DNA of 35,670 nucleotides from Chloroflexota bacterium. GTDB lineage: Bacteria; Chloroflexota; Dormibacteria; Dormibacterales; Dormibacteraceae. The translations under genes were made by a program, and so were the position numbers. Where the stretch lies: positions 1-35,670 of the forward strand of contig VBEF01000080.1 in NCBI GenBank assembly GCA_005881275.1, read 5' to 3'. The notes under the pieces were generated by a model. It was not told the DNA's origin and searched no databases. It saw only the letters and a program-made list of their open reading frames with translations. Below are positions 29,746-35,670 of this stretch, one piece after another (positions within the stretch are counted from its first letter, which is position 1; every line of letters begins with the position of its first letter).

Positions 29746-31121
29746 GAGTTTCGGTCCACCGCTGAGCGCGCGAGGCCCACGAGGACCGGCTGCAATCCGT
29801 CCAGCTCAACTGCCTCGAGCTCGCGCACGGCCGCATCGACAAGACCTTGCGCCTCCTGGCGTACACGAGGCAGCGCCTCGCTCGATATCACCAGCTCCGC
29901 GACGCGGCCGACTTCTGCATCGCCGAGCGAGCCGGCAAGCAGGCGCCGCACCTCGGGACCCACGACCCGATCTTCCGCGGCATAGATGAGGGGAAGCGAG
30001 AGCACGCGCTGTCGTATGTCGAGGCCGACCGGCTTCCCGGAGCTCGGGCTGAAGTCGACCATATCGTCCGCCATCTGGAAGGCAGTGCCCAGCAGCTCGC
30101 CAAACCGCCGTAGCGCTTCCACCACCTGGGGCGTCGCGCCGGAAAGCAGCGCGCCCGATTCGCACGCGGCGGCGAAAAGCGAAGCTGTCTTGCCGCGGAT
30201 CACCTGCATATATGAATCGCGGTCGCCCGGGTATGAGCCCCGCATCGCGACGTCGTCGATCTGAGAGGCGCAAACGGCCTCCAGCGCTTCGGCGAGTGCA
30301 GAGGTGACGCCTGGATTGCCTATCTGCGCGATGAGACGCGTGGCCTTGGCGAAGTAGTAATCGCCGACCGCGATCGCGCGCTCGGGCCCCTCGGCCGCGG
30401 CCACTGTCGGCCGGCCTCTGCGGTGCGTGCTTTCGTCGACGTAGTCGTCGTGGATGAGCGTGGCGTTGTGCAGCAGCTCGACGGCGGCCGCCAGCTCGGC
30501 GGCGCGCAGCGCATCGTTGTGGGGTCCGATGCCTGCGGTGAGCTGAACCAGCCTCGGCCTGAGCCGCTTGCCGCCGGCCTCGACCAGGCGCCGCATCGGG
30601 GACGCAACCGGCTCGGGATCAACCATCAACTGCCGGGCCAGCTCCAGCTCGACGAGCGCCTGGAGCGACTCCTTCTCGATTCCTCGCGCGAACTCTCCGT
30701 CGAGCTGCAGCGCGAGCTGCCTGCGACGGGGGCCGTCGAGCTCGACCGCGAACAGGGACTGCCAGCGACCGAGGACGAGCTCGCCGTCCTCGACCATCAG
30801 AGTCGCGAACGCGCTGAGCAGCAGCTGGCGGCAGTGAGCGTGCCCGTTCGCCGGTTCGTCAATCGGGACGTCGAAACGCCGCGCGAAGTCATCGTGCTCA
30901 TAGGCCGCACCGGCTGGCGCGATCCGATCCAGCAGGCCCTCGAAATCGCGCAGCAGCAAAGGTTCGTTCTCGTTGACCGCCAGGCCGAGAGTGGTATGCA
31001 GCGACTGGAGGTGGACGCGCCCATTGCGCAGTCCTGCGCGGCGCACTTCTTCGCGGACTCGGTCGGTGATGTCAACGAACTCGGTGGCGTGTGCCGTCGC
31101 GAACTCGAGGCGGTGGCTCAC
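29742..31121 (-). CDS. Fusion of YjbQ/UPF0047 domain and polyprenyl diphosphate synthase
   Basis: One uninterrupted 459-residue frame. Residues 1 to ~140 are a complete YjbQ (UPF0047) domain: LQSLHTTLGLAVNENEP, ANGHAHCRQLLL, LVLGRWQSLFAVELDGPRRR. Residues ~145-459 are a trans-polyprenyl diphosphate synthase with EAGGKRLRPRLVQL, first Asp-rich motif HDDYVDES (225-229), GDYYFAKA, and second motif ADDMVDFS (352-356), so it should be catalytically active. The synthase condenses isopentenyl units into the quinone or lipid-carrier side chain. YjbQ proteins have reported weak thiamin-phosphate-synthase activity, but their main role is unclear. GTG 31121 overlaps the upstream gene as GTGA, so the genes are translationally coupled. 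The convergent gene is ubiE. I do not know this domain pairing as a standard architecture. Confidence 0.9.
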   Translation of the reverse strand: MSHRLEFATAHATEFVDITDRVREEVRRAGLRNGRVHLQSLHTTLGLAVNENEPLLLRDFEGLLDRIAPAGAAYEHDDFARRFDVPIDEPANGHAHCRQLLLSAFATLMVEDGELVLGRWQSLFAVELDGPRRRQLALQLDGEFARGIEKESLQALVELELARQLMVDPEPVASPMRRLVEAGGKRLRPRLVQLTAGIGPHNDALRAAELAAAVELLHNATLIHDDYVDESTHRRGRPTVAAAEGPERAIAVGDYYFAKATRLIAQIGNPGVTSALAEALEAVCASQIDDVAMRGSYPGDRDSYMQVIRGKTASLFAAACESGALLSGATPQVVEALRRFGELLGTAFQMADDMVDFSPSSGKPVGLDIRQRVLSLPLIYAAEDRVVGPEVRRLLAGSLGDAEVGRVAELVISSEALPRVRQEAQGLVDAAVRELEAVELDGLQPVLVGLARSAVDRNS

Positions 31122-31501
31122 AGGGTCGCGGTCAGGGACTTGCGAAGCAGTTGCCGGAGCGCCGGGGGGGCTTGCTCGGCCGCGGCCGCGGCCGAAGTCG
31201 CTTCGATGGCTCGAGCGAACGCAACCTGCACCGGCAGCGGCGCGTTGTCCGCGAGGAGGCGCGAGCCGCGGGCCAGGCAGAGATCGCCCATCAAGAGCGT
31301 GGTCGGTGGGGCGGCTCGGCCGCCGACGCCCTGCAGCCGGATCCCCGACTCGATGAGGGCGGCCGCAAGAGCGAGCTTCGCTCGCAGCTCGGGGTCGAAG
31401 TGGTCAACCGCGTCCAGGTACGACCGATACGTTTCCGAAAGGCCGTCCGACCAGAGGCCTTCGAGACGGTCGAGCTCGCGGTCCAGCAGATGGACGCTCA
31501 T
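31118..31501 (-). CDS. Small helical protein resembling a non-catalytic prenyl-synthase subunit
   Basis: The 127-residue protein is all-helical by composition. The stretch TTLLMGDLCLARGSRLLADN, then PLPVQVAFARAIEATSAAAAAEQ, resembles the post-active-site helices of polyprenyl synthases (GDYLFARA..., followed by a helix ending in Glu-Gln). There is no DDxxD motif and the length is far below a catalytic subunit. Small subunits of heteromeric hexa- and heptaprenyl diphosphate synthases (HepS-like) have this character. ATG 31501 overlaps the TetR stop as ATGA, and its own stop overlaps the YjbQ-synthase start as GTGA. I infer that it partners the downstream synthase to set chain length. Homology is weak by eye, so it could also be a lineage-specific regulator of that enzyme. 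Confidence 0.6.
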   Translation of the reverse strand: MSVHLLDRELDRLEGLWSDGLSETYRSYLDAVDHFDPELRAKLALAAALIESGIRLQGVGGRAAPPTTLLMGDLCLARGSRLLADNAPLPVQVAFARAIEATSAAAAAEQAPPALRQLLRKSLTATL

Positions 31502-32100
31502 TCGACGGTCTCGATGACGCTGCCTGCAAGCTGCCTGAAGGCGGACAGCGCGCGCAGGCAGGACTCGTCGTCGCGGGTGACGACGTAGTACAGCCCGAAG
31601 CCAAGCACGGTGTTGAGCACCAGCGGGACGAGGACGTCGCGAGGCACGGTGAGGCGAATCCGGCCGTCTTCCTCGAGCCGGTCGAGCTGCTCCTGGATCA
31701 CCTCGCGGTAGCGGGTGAACAATTCCGGCAGGTAGGCCCGCAACCGCTCCGTGCGGGGCGCCTGGACCAGGAGATCGAACGCCGCGAGCTGGACGTCACC
31801 GAGTCGGCGGAGCGAATCCCAAAGCGACTCGACGCCGATCTCCAGGACCTCGAGCGGATCGGTGAGCTGGTTCAAGGTCAGGCGAAGCTCCTCGACCGAT
31901 TTGGCCGTGAGGTAGCGCCACGCTTCGACCAGGAGCTCGGACTTGGTGGGGAACCAGTACTGGAGGTTGCCGATCGCCACGCCGGCCTTGGAGGCGATTG
32001 ACCTCACGCTCGTGCCGGAGTAGCCGTTTTCGAGGAGAGAGTCGGCCGCCGCGTGGATGATCAACTCTCGCGTGCTCTCGGTGGCGGTCGCCCCGGTCAT
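31498..32100 (-). CDS. TetR-family transcriptional regulator
   Basis: The 200-residue protein has an N-terminal TetR helix-turn-helix: STRELIIHAAADSLLENGYS, then GTSVRSIASKAGVAIGNLQYWFPTKSELL. A divergent ligand-binding domain follows. ATG 32100 is chosen because the upstream part of the open frame is unlike any regulator and overlaps the divergent aldolase. The start codon lies within a palindromic region (32098-32119), so autorepression is likely. It heads the operon with the small prenyl-synthase-like protein and the YjbQ-synthase fusion, joined by 4-bp overlaps, and may also control the divergent aldolase. The ligand is unknown. Confidence 0.9.
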   Translation of the reverse strand: MTGATATESTRELIIHAAADSLLENGYSGTSVRSIASKAGVAIGNLQYWFPTKSELLVEAWRYLTAKSVEELRLTLNQLTDPLEVLEIGVESLWDSLRRLGDVQLAAFDLLVQAPRTERLRAYLPELFTRYREVIQEQLDRLEEDGRIRLTVPRDVLVPLVLNTVLGFGLYYVVTRDDESCLRALSAFRQLAGSVIETVE

Positions 32101-32119
32101 ACGTATGTACCAGCATACG
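32098..32119. promoter_or_regulatory. Candidate TetR operator with three half-sites
   Basis: CATACGTATG (32098-32107) is a perfect 10-bp palindrome. CGTATG-TACCAG-CATACG (32102-32119) is a perfect inverted repeat with a 6-bp spacer, so three CATACG/CGTATG half-sites are packed together. The block covers the tetR start codon and lies between two divergent genes, as expected for autoregulation. Confidence 0.6.
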
Positions 32120-32160
32120 CAGGCGCGAAAGTGCAGATGGGGTCGGGTCGACGACTGCGG

Positions 32161-32166
32161 GATAAT
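32161..32166 (+). promoter_or_regulatory. -10-like box GATAAT at the aldolase start
   Basis: GATAAT overlaps the ATG at 32165 and ends ten nucleotides before an in-frame GTG at 32177. If it is the promoter, translation must begin at that GTG on a nearly leaderless mRNA. No -35 box is evident. Confidence 0.35.
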
Positions 32167-32818
32167 GCCCGACGGCGTGCGGTCCATCGCCGAGGTATTT
32201 CCCAACCGTCTTTGCGGCGTGCTGCGCACCGAAGACGCGGACGCCGGCTTCCAGGCGTGCCTGACTGCCATGGAGGCGGGCGTGCACACGATCGAAATCA
32301 CGAAGACGGTCCCTTCATGCTTCGACCTGATCAAGGGCCTGATCGCGACGACCATGGGTCGCTATCCGGTCGGGGTGGGCACGGTCTGGGACCCAGGCGC
32401 GGTCAAAGAGGCCAGGCAGGCCGGCGCGTCGTTTGTCGTCACGCCCGTCCTTCTGCCCGAGGTCGCCGACGCCTGCCGACAGGAGGACATCCTCTGCGTG
32501 CTGGGCGCGTTGACCCCGACCGAGATCTACCAGGCCCGACTGGCGGGCGCGGCCCTCGTCAAGGTCTTCCCGATCACCCCGGTCGGCGGCCCTCGCTACA
32601 TCCAGTCGCTGAACGGGCCGCTGGGAGGGGTGCCCTTCTGGGTCTCGGGCGGGGTGCCGATCGAAGACGTCGGCGCTTACCTGCGCCTGGGGGTGAAGGC
32701 GGTCGGGCTGACCAATGCGCTGTTCCCGCCCGAGGCGCTCGCGAGAAGGGATATGGATCAGATCTCGCAGTACGCCGAGCGCGCGGCCAGGGCGGCGGCC
32801 GCGGCTATAGGGGACTAG
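32165..32818 (+). CDS. KDPG/KHG-type aldolase
   Basis: About 217 residues from ATG 32165, or 213 from GTG 32177. It shows the 2-keto-3-deoxy-6-phosphogluconate aldolase pattern: GVLRTEDAD, GVHTIEITKTVP with the catalytic Glu, GVGTVWDPGAVKEARQAGA, ALVKVFPITPVGG with the Schiff-base Lys, and WVSGGVPIEDV. The class I aldolase splits KDPG to pyruvate and glyceraldehyde-3-phosphate in the Entner-Doudoroff pathway, or acts on related keto-acids. No edd or sugar-kinase gene is nearby, so the substrate is open. It is divergent from tetR with the operator in between and is followed by a strong terminator, making a single-gene unit. Confidence 0.9.
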   Translation: MPDGVRSIAEVFPNRLCGVLRTEDADAGFQACLTAMEAGVHTIEITKTVPSCFDLIKGLIATTMGRYPVGVGTVWDPGAVKEARQAGASFVVTPVLLPEVADACRQEDILCVLGALTPTEIYQARLAGAALVKVFPITPVGGPRYIQSLNGPLGGVPFWVSGGVPIEDVGAYLRLGVKAVGLTNALFPPEALARRDMDQISQYAERAARAAAAAIGD

Positions 32819-32850
32819 GTTTCGGGAGCCCCTCCGGCGGGCTGCGCGAC

Positions 32851-32876
32851 CTCCCCATGCATGGGGAGAAGTTTTT
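32851..32876 (+). terminator. Intrinsic terminator of the aldolase gene
   Basis: CTCCCCATGCATGGGGAG (32851-32868) is a perfect 18-bp palindrome that folds into a hairpin. It is followed by AAG and five T residues, 33 bp after the aldolase stop codon. Confidence 0.85.
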
Positions 32877-32885
32877 GTTTCTAGA

Positions 32886-33056
32886 TCAGCACCCTACGTG
32901 GTAGCTGCACATGGTCGCGGTGATGTTCGAGTAAAGGTTCAGCAGCTGACCGCCCGTCGCGATGAGCGCGATGAGCACGATCAGCGCGACCAGAGCAAGG
33001 ATGAGCGCGTACTCAACCATTCCCTGGCCCTTTTGGATGAATCGAAAATGAATCAA
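32886..33056 (-). CDS. Flp/Fap-type (type IVb) pilin
   Basis: A 56-residue product beginning MIHFRFIQKGQGMVEYALIL, followed by ALVALIVLIALIATGG and LLNLYSNITATMCSYHVGC. The G-x4-E-Y motif (Gly10, Glu15, Tyr16) followed by a hydrophobic helix is the prepilin-peptidase site and assembly helix of Flp pilins. After cleavage at Gly10 the mature pilin would be about 46 residues and form thin adhesive fibres via a Tad apparatus. Two cysteines at the C-terminus (51-56 region) could form a disulfide. The start is a TTG at 33056 without a clear ribosome binding site. It lies alone; no Tad genes are in the window. Too short for usual gene-finding cutoffs. Confidence 0.8.
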   Translation of the reverse strand: MIHFRFIQKGQGMVEYALILALVALIVLIALIATGGQLLNLYSNITATMCSYHVGC

Positions 33057-33077
33057 CAGACTTACCGACCTGAAAGC

Positions 33078-33947
33078 TTAACCGTCGAGCCCCGGCTGCT
33101 GGTCGCTTACTCGCTCCAGAGCTTGCTCCACGACCACCCGCACCATCCTCTTGCGCCAGAAGTGGCTGAGATCGGCGTTATCCAGCGGTTTGGCCGGCTT
33201 CGAAGCGATCTCCGCCGCTTCGCGAATCGTGTCTGCCTGCAGGCGTTTTCCTTTCAGGAATTCTTCAGCCGCCTTAGCCTCGAGCGGGTGGGACGCGACC
33301 GCGGACAGGACGATCCGGCAGGCCTCGACCATGTCACCTTCGAGCTCGACGGCGACCGCAGCGCCCGCGATGGGAAAGTCGATCGAGCCGCGGCGCCGCA
33401 ACTTGACGTACGCGCTCCGTGTCCGTGGCGACCTGCGCAGGCGCAAACCGGTCACCACCTCATCGGGGCGCTTGGCCATGTACAGAATTCCATCGTCGCG
33501 ATACAGCGCGGCAACGGGGAGCTCTCGCTCGCTGTCGGCCCCAACAAGTGTGACGATGCCGTCGAGCGCGATCGCCATCGGCGCGGTGTCAGAGGACGAG
33601 ACCGCCCAGCAGCGCGGGCTGCTCGGCGCGACCAGGCAGATGTCGCCGTCCTTCTTGATGCAGAACCCGGCGGCCTTCCGCCATTCGTAGGTCATGTCGT
33701 AGTAGTTGCAGCGTGTATCGACGCAGAGATTCCCCCCGATGGTGCCCGCGTTGCGCAGTGGAGGAGAAGAGACGAGGCCGGCCGCTTCCGCGTAGCCGTT
33801 GAATCGTGCATTTAGATTTTTGTCGTGGGATGCCTCGGCGAGCGTCACGCCCGCATCGATGGTGCACGCATCTGATTGGCCGTGTAGCGCGTGCGACAGG
33901 AAGTCGAGACCGATGACCGTGTCGATCTCGAACTGCCTGCGCTTCAA
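33078..33947 (-). CDS. FAD-binding subunit of a 4-hydroxybenzoyl-CoA-reductase-like enzyme, 5'-truncated
   Basis: The recognisable protein begins KLKRRQFEIDTVIGLDFLSH and continues IDAGVTLAEASHD, SPPLRNAGTIGGNLCVDTRC and the cysteine-rich insert NYYDMTYEWRKAAGFCIKKD, DICLVAPSSPRCWAVSSSD. That insert carries the extra 4Fe-4S cluster special to the beta subunit of 4-hydroxybenzoyl-CoA reductase (HcrB-type). The first 45-50 residues of the family, with the GAGTDLLPN flavin-binding loop, are absent. The sequence upstream is instead the end of the molybdenum subunit in another frame. TTG 33947 overlaps the upstream stop as TTGA and could start a shortened protein. This is either a genomic deletion or an assembly error. 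The normal role is electron transfer from ferredoxin to the [2Fe-2S] subunit. Confidence 0.8.
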   Translation of the reverse strand: MKRRQFEIDTVIGLDFLSHALHGQSDACTIDAGVTLAEASHDKNLNARFNGYAEAAGLVSSPPLRNAGTIGGNLCVDTRCNYYDMTYEWRKAAGFCIKKDGDICLVAPSSPRCWAVSSSDTAPMAIALDGIVTLVGADSERELPVAALYRDDGILYMAKRPDEVVTGLRLRRSPRTRSAYVKLRRRGSIDFPIAGAAVAVELEGDMVEACRIVLSAVASHPLEAKAAEEFLKGKRLQADTIREAAEIASKPAKPLDNADLSHFWRKRMVRVVVEQALERVSDQQPGLDG

Positions 33948-35670
33948 CTTCGGGCCGGCGGGTAGGGGATCGCTGGGAAGAGGGGAGGCCCGTAGCGCGC
34001 CGGCTCGCCTTTTTCTTTGCGGCGCAGCGCCTCGAGCACCTTCTCCGGCGTGACAGGGATCTCGTCGATCCACACGCCAAGCGCGTCGAACACCGCCGAG
34101 CAAAGCGCGGGTGGCACTGGCAGCAGCGGGCCCTGCCCGGCCTCCTTGGCCCCATACGGGCCTTCGGGGTCGATGGTCTCGACGATGAACGTCTCAATTT
34201 CCGGTATGTCGAGAAACGTCGGCGACTTGTACTCGAGCATCGACGGCCATTTATGAAGTCCCTTGCGAAACGTCTGCTCCTCCATGAGCGCCTCGCCGAG
34301 GCCCATGTACACGCTTCCCTCGACCTGGCCCTCCACGAGCAGCGGATTGATCGCGCGCCCGACGTCGTGCGCGATCCAGACCTTGTTCACGTGGATCAAT
34401 CCCGTGCGTGGGTCGGCATCGAGATCGACGACACATGCCGAATAGCTGTACGCAGGACTGGGGCCGACCCCAGAGCCCTTGTAAGGTCCGGCGATCTTGG
34501 GCGGCGTGTAGCTTCCGGCGCTCGTCAAGGTGCCGAAGCGTGCTTCCGCCAGCACGCTGGCCTGTTCGAAGGTGACGTCATCGATGGCGCGGCCGCTTGC
34601 TTGAACCGCTTCGACGAGCATGGCGCGCATCTTGCGTGCCGCTTCGAGCGCGGCGTTGCCTGCCATGAAGGTGACACGGGATGAATACGAGCCGAGGTCA
34701 ATTGGCGTCGTGTCGGTATCGGCCGTGACCAACCTGATGTCAGCCGGCTGCAGGCCGAGCTCCTCGGCGATGATCGTCGCGAGCACCGAGTCAGAGCCCT
34801 GGCCGATGTCCATCGCGCCGCAATACGCGGTGACGCCTCCGCGGTCGACTTTGATCTGGACCTCGGAGTGGGGCATATCGTTCCAGTAGATCGCGGTGCC
34901 GGCGCCGGACAGATAGCTGGAGATCGCGAAACCCATACCGCGTCCCACCCGCGTCTTGCGGTCATGGAATCGCGATGCCTTGATGACGCGCTCGGTGCAC
35001 TCGTCGAGACCGCAGGACGTGACGCGCAGCCAGTTGACGGTGCGCGTGTTGGGCTTGACGAAGTTGCGCTGCTTCAGCTCGACCGGATCGAGACCGATGT
35101 CGTGCGCGATCTTCTCCAGGTGCAGCTCGAGTGCGAACCGCGGCTGGGGAGTTCCGTGGCCGCGTTTGGGACCGCAGGGCGGCTTGTTGGTGAAGACGCG
35201 ACATCCTTCGAACCGGTATGCGGGGATGTCGTAGGTGACCGGCTGCAGCGCCCCCGTGTAGAAGGTGGAGGCGACTCCGTACGACCCGTATGCGCCGCCG
35301 TCGAGCGCGCTGCGGAAGTGCATGGCCGTGATTCGGCCGTCGTGCGTCACGCCGGTGCGGACCCACATCAGCACCGGGTGACGGCCGCGGTGGGCGTAAA
35401 AGACCTCTTCGCGTGTGAGGGTGCACTTGACGGGGCGGCCCGTCATCATCGCGAGCTTGCAAACGATGATCTCGTGCGCGAAGGGGTCGGTCTTGCCGCC
35501 GAAGCCCCCGCCATGCGCGGCGCCGATGACGCGTATGCGATGCATCGGCAGCTCGAGCACTTTGCTGAGCGCGCGATGCACGTAGTGCACGACCTGCGTC
35601 GACGACCACAGAGTGACCTTGCCATCGACGTATGTCGCGATCGCGCTGTGCTGCTCCATCGGCAGGTGCG
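33944..35670 (-). CDS. Molybdenum-binding subunit of an HcrA/xanthine-dehydrogenase-type hydroxylase, N-terminus outside window
   Basis: About 575 residues of the large subunit are visible; the N-terminal ~200 lie beyond the right edge. It starts in the window at HLPMEQHSAIATYVDG and contains VIGAAHGGGFGGKTDPF, TNKPPCGPKRGHGTPQPRFALE, GAMDIGQGSDSVLATI and GPYGAKEAGQG with the catalytic Glu. The RGHG form and the beta subunit with its extra Fe-S insert favour 4-hydroxybenzoyl-CoA reductase or a close relative over CO or xanthine dehydrogenase. These enzymes use molybdopterin cytosine dinucleotide; the reductase removes the para-hydroxyl of 4-hydroxybenzoyl-CoA. The C-terminal tail (RYGPPLFPAIPYPPARS) seems to end abruptly at the junction with the truncated beta gene. 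The [2Fe-2S] subunit is not in the window. Confidence 0.85.
   Translation of the reverse strand, partial: HLPMEQHSAIATYVDGKVTLWSSTQVVHYVHRALSKVLELPMHRIRVIGAAHGGGFGGKTDPFAHEIIVCKLAMMTGRPVKCTLTREEVFYAHRGRHPVLMWVRTGVTHDGRITAMHFRSALDGGAYGSYGVASTFYTGALQPVTYDIPAYRFEGCRVFTNKPPCGPKRGHGTPQPRFALELHLEKIAHDIGLDPVELKQRNFVKPNTRTVNWLRVTSCGLDECTERVIKASRFHDRKTRVGRGMGFAISSYLSGAGTAIYWNDMPHSEVQIKVDRGGVTAYCGAMDIGQGSDSVLATIIAEELGLQPADIRLVTADTDTTPIDLGSYSSRVTFMAGNAALEAARKMRAMLVEAVQASGRAIDDVTFEQASVLAEARFGTLTSAGSYTPPKIAGPYKGSGVGPSPAYSYSACVVDLDADPRTGLIHVNKVWIAHDVGRAINPLLVEGQVEGSVYMGLGEALMEEQTFRKGLHKWPSMLEYKSPTFLDIPEIETFIVETIDPEGPYGAKEAGQGPLLPVPPALCSAVFDALGVWIDEIPVTPEKVLEALRRKEKGEPARYGPPLFPAIPYPPARS

Noticed and set aside
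32872..32885. The palindrome at 32851-32868 as a terminator for the Flp pilin too.
   Set aside because: On the minus strand no T-run follows the hairpin, so it can be assigned only to the plus-strand aldolase gene.

Overview
The window is about 35.7 kb of dense, high-GC bacterial chromosome with no insertion sequence, phage gene, CRISPR array or tRNA that I could recognise. The gene mix suggests an uncultured soil-type Terrabacteria lineage. It includes giant LuxR-type regulators, a menaquinone-type UbiE, a short S21 ribosomal protein (usually missing from Actinobacteria), Pro/Ser-rich tails, and start codons lying directly behind -10 boxes. My best guess is Chloroflexota (Limnocylindria-like) or Candidatus Dormibacterota. 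This is an inference from style, not a phylogenetic result.

Layout. 1-3.2 kb (minus strand): an EamA permease cut by the window edge, a tandem degenerate HD-GYP protein with a LuxR helix-turn-helix, and an alpha/beta hydrolase. 3.2-9.9 kb: a divergent LuxR-family ATPase regulator, a DUF427 protein, an MBL-fold hydrolase, a small secreted orphan and an AtuA-family protein. 9.9-12.8 kb: a cold-stress group of a cold-shock protein, a membrane fatty acid desaturase and a DEAD-box RNA helicase. 12.8-17.1 kb: a pseudo-receiver, a broken SRPBCC gene, a cellulose-synthase-like glycosyltransferase and an HtrA protease. 17.2-17.6 kb: rpsU and an orphan 5S rRNA gene with its own -10 box. 17.6-20.7 kb: a polysaccharide flippase, a divergent family-2 glycosyltransferase and an HtpX protease. 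20.7-26.3 kb: a transporter-HEAT-cNMP fusion converging on xseB-xseA-moaA. 26.3-29.7 kb: two crotonases, a thiolase and ubiE in one operon. 29.7-32.8 kb: a tetR / small prenyl-synthase-like protein / YjbQ-polyprenyl synthase fusion operon, with a divergent KDPG-type aldolase. 32.9-35.7 kb: a Flp pilin and two subunits of a molybdenum hydroxylase of the 4-hydroxybenzoyl-CoA reductase type.

Working together. The convergent ubiE and prenyl-synthase operons plausibly supply the methylation and side-chain steps of menaquinone. The crotonase-crotonase-thiolase set looks like the lower part of a phenylacetyl-CoA or beta-oxidation route. The hydroxybenzoyl-CoA-reductase-like genes also point to aromatic-acid metabolism. 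The cold-shock trio is a physically linked stress group.

Three themes stand out. First, several genes begin 6-10 nt after a -10-like hexamer with no Shine-Dalgarno sequence (leaderless style), and the 5S gene calibrates this spacing. Second, the YjbQ-polyprenyl synthase fusion has a non-catalytic prenyl-synthase-like partner. Third, several gene ends look damaged (htpX, SRPBCC, the hydroxybenzoyl-CoA reductase beta subunit) or lack a canonical start codon (xseB, ubiE, the transporter fusion). These may be real biology or consensus errors in the assembly.
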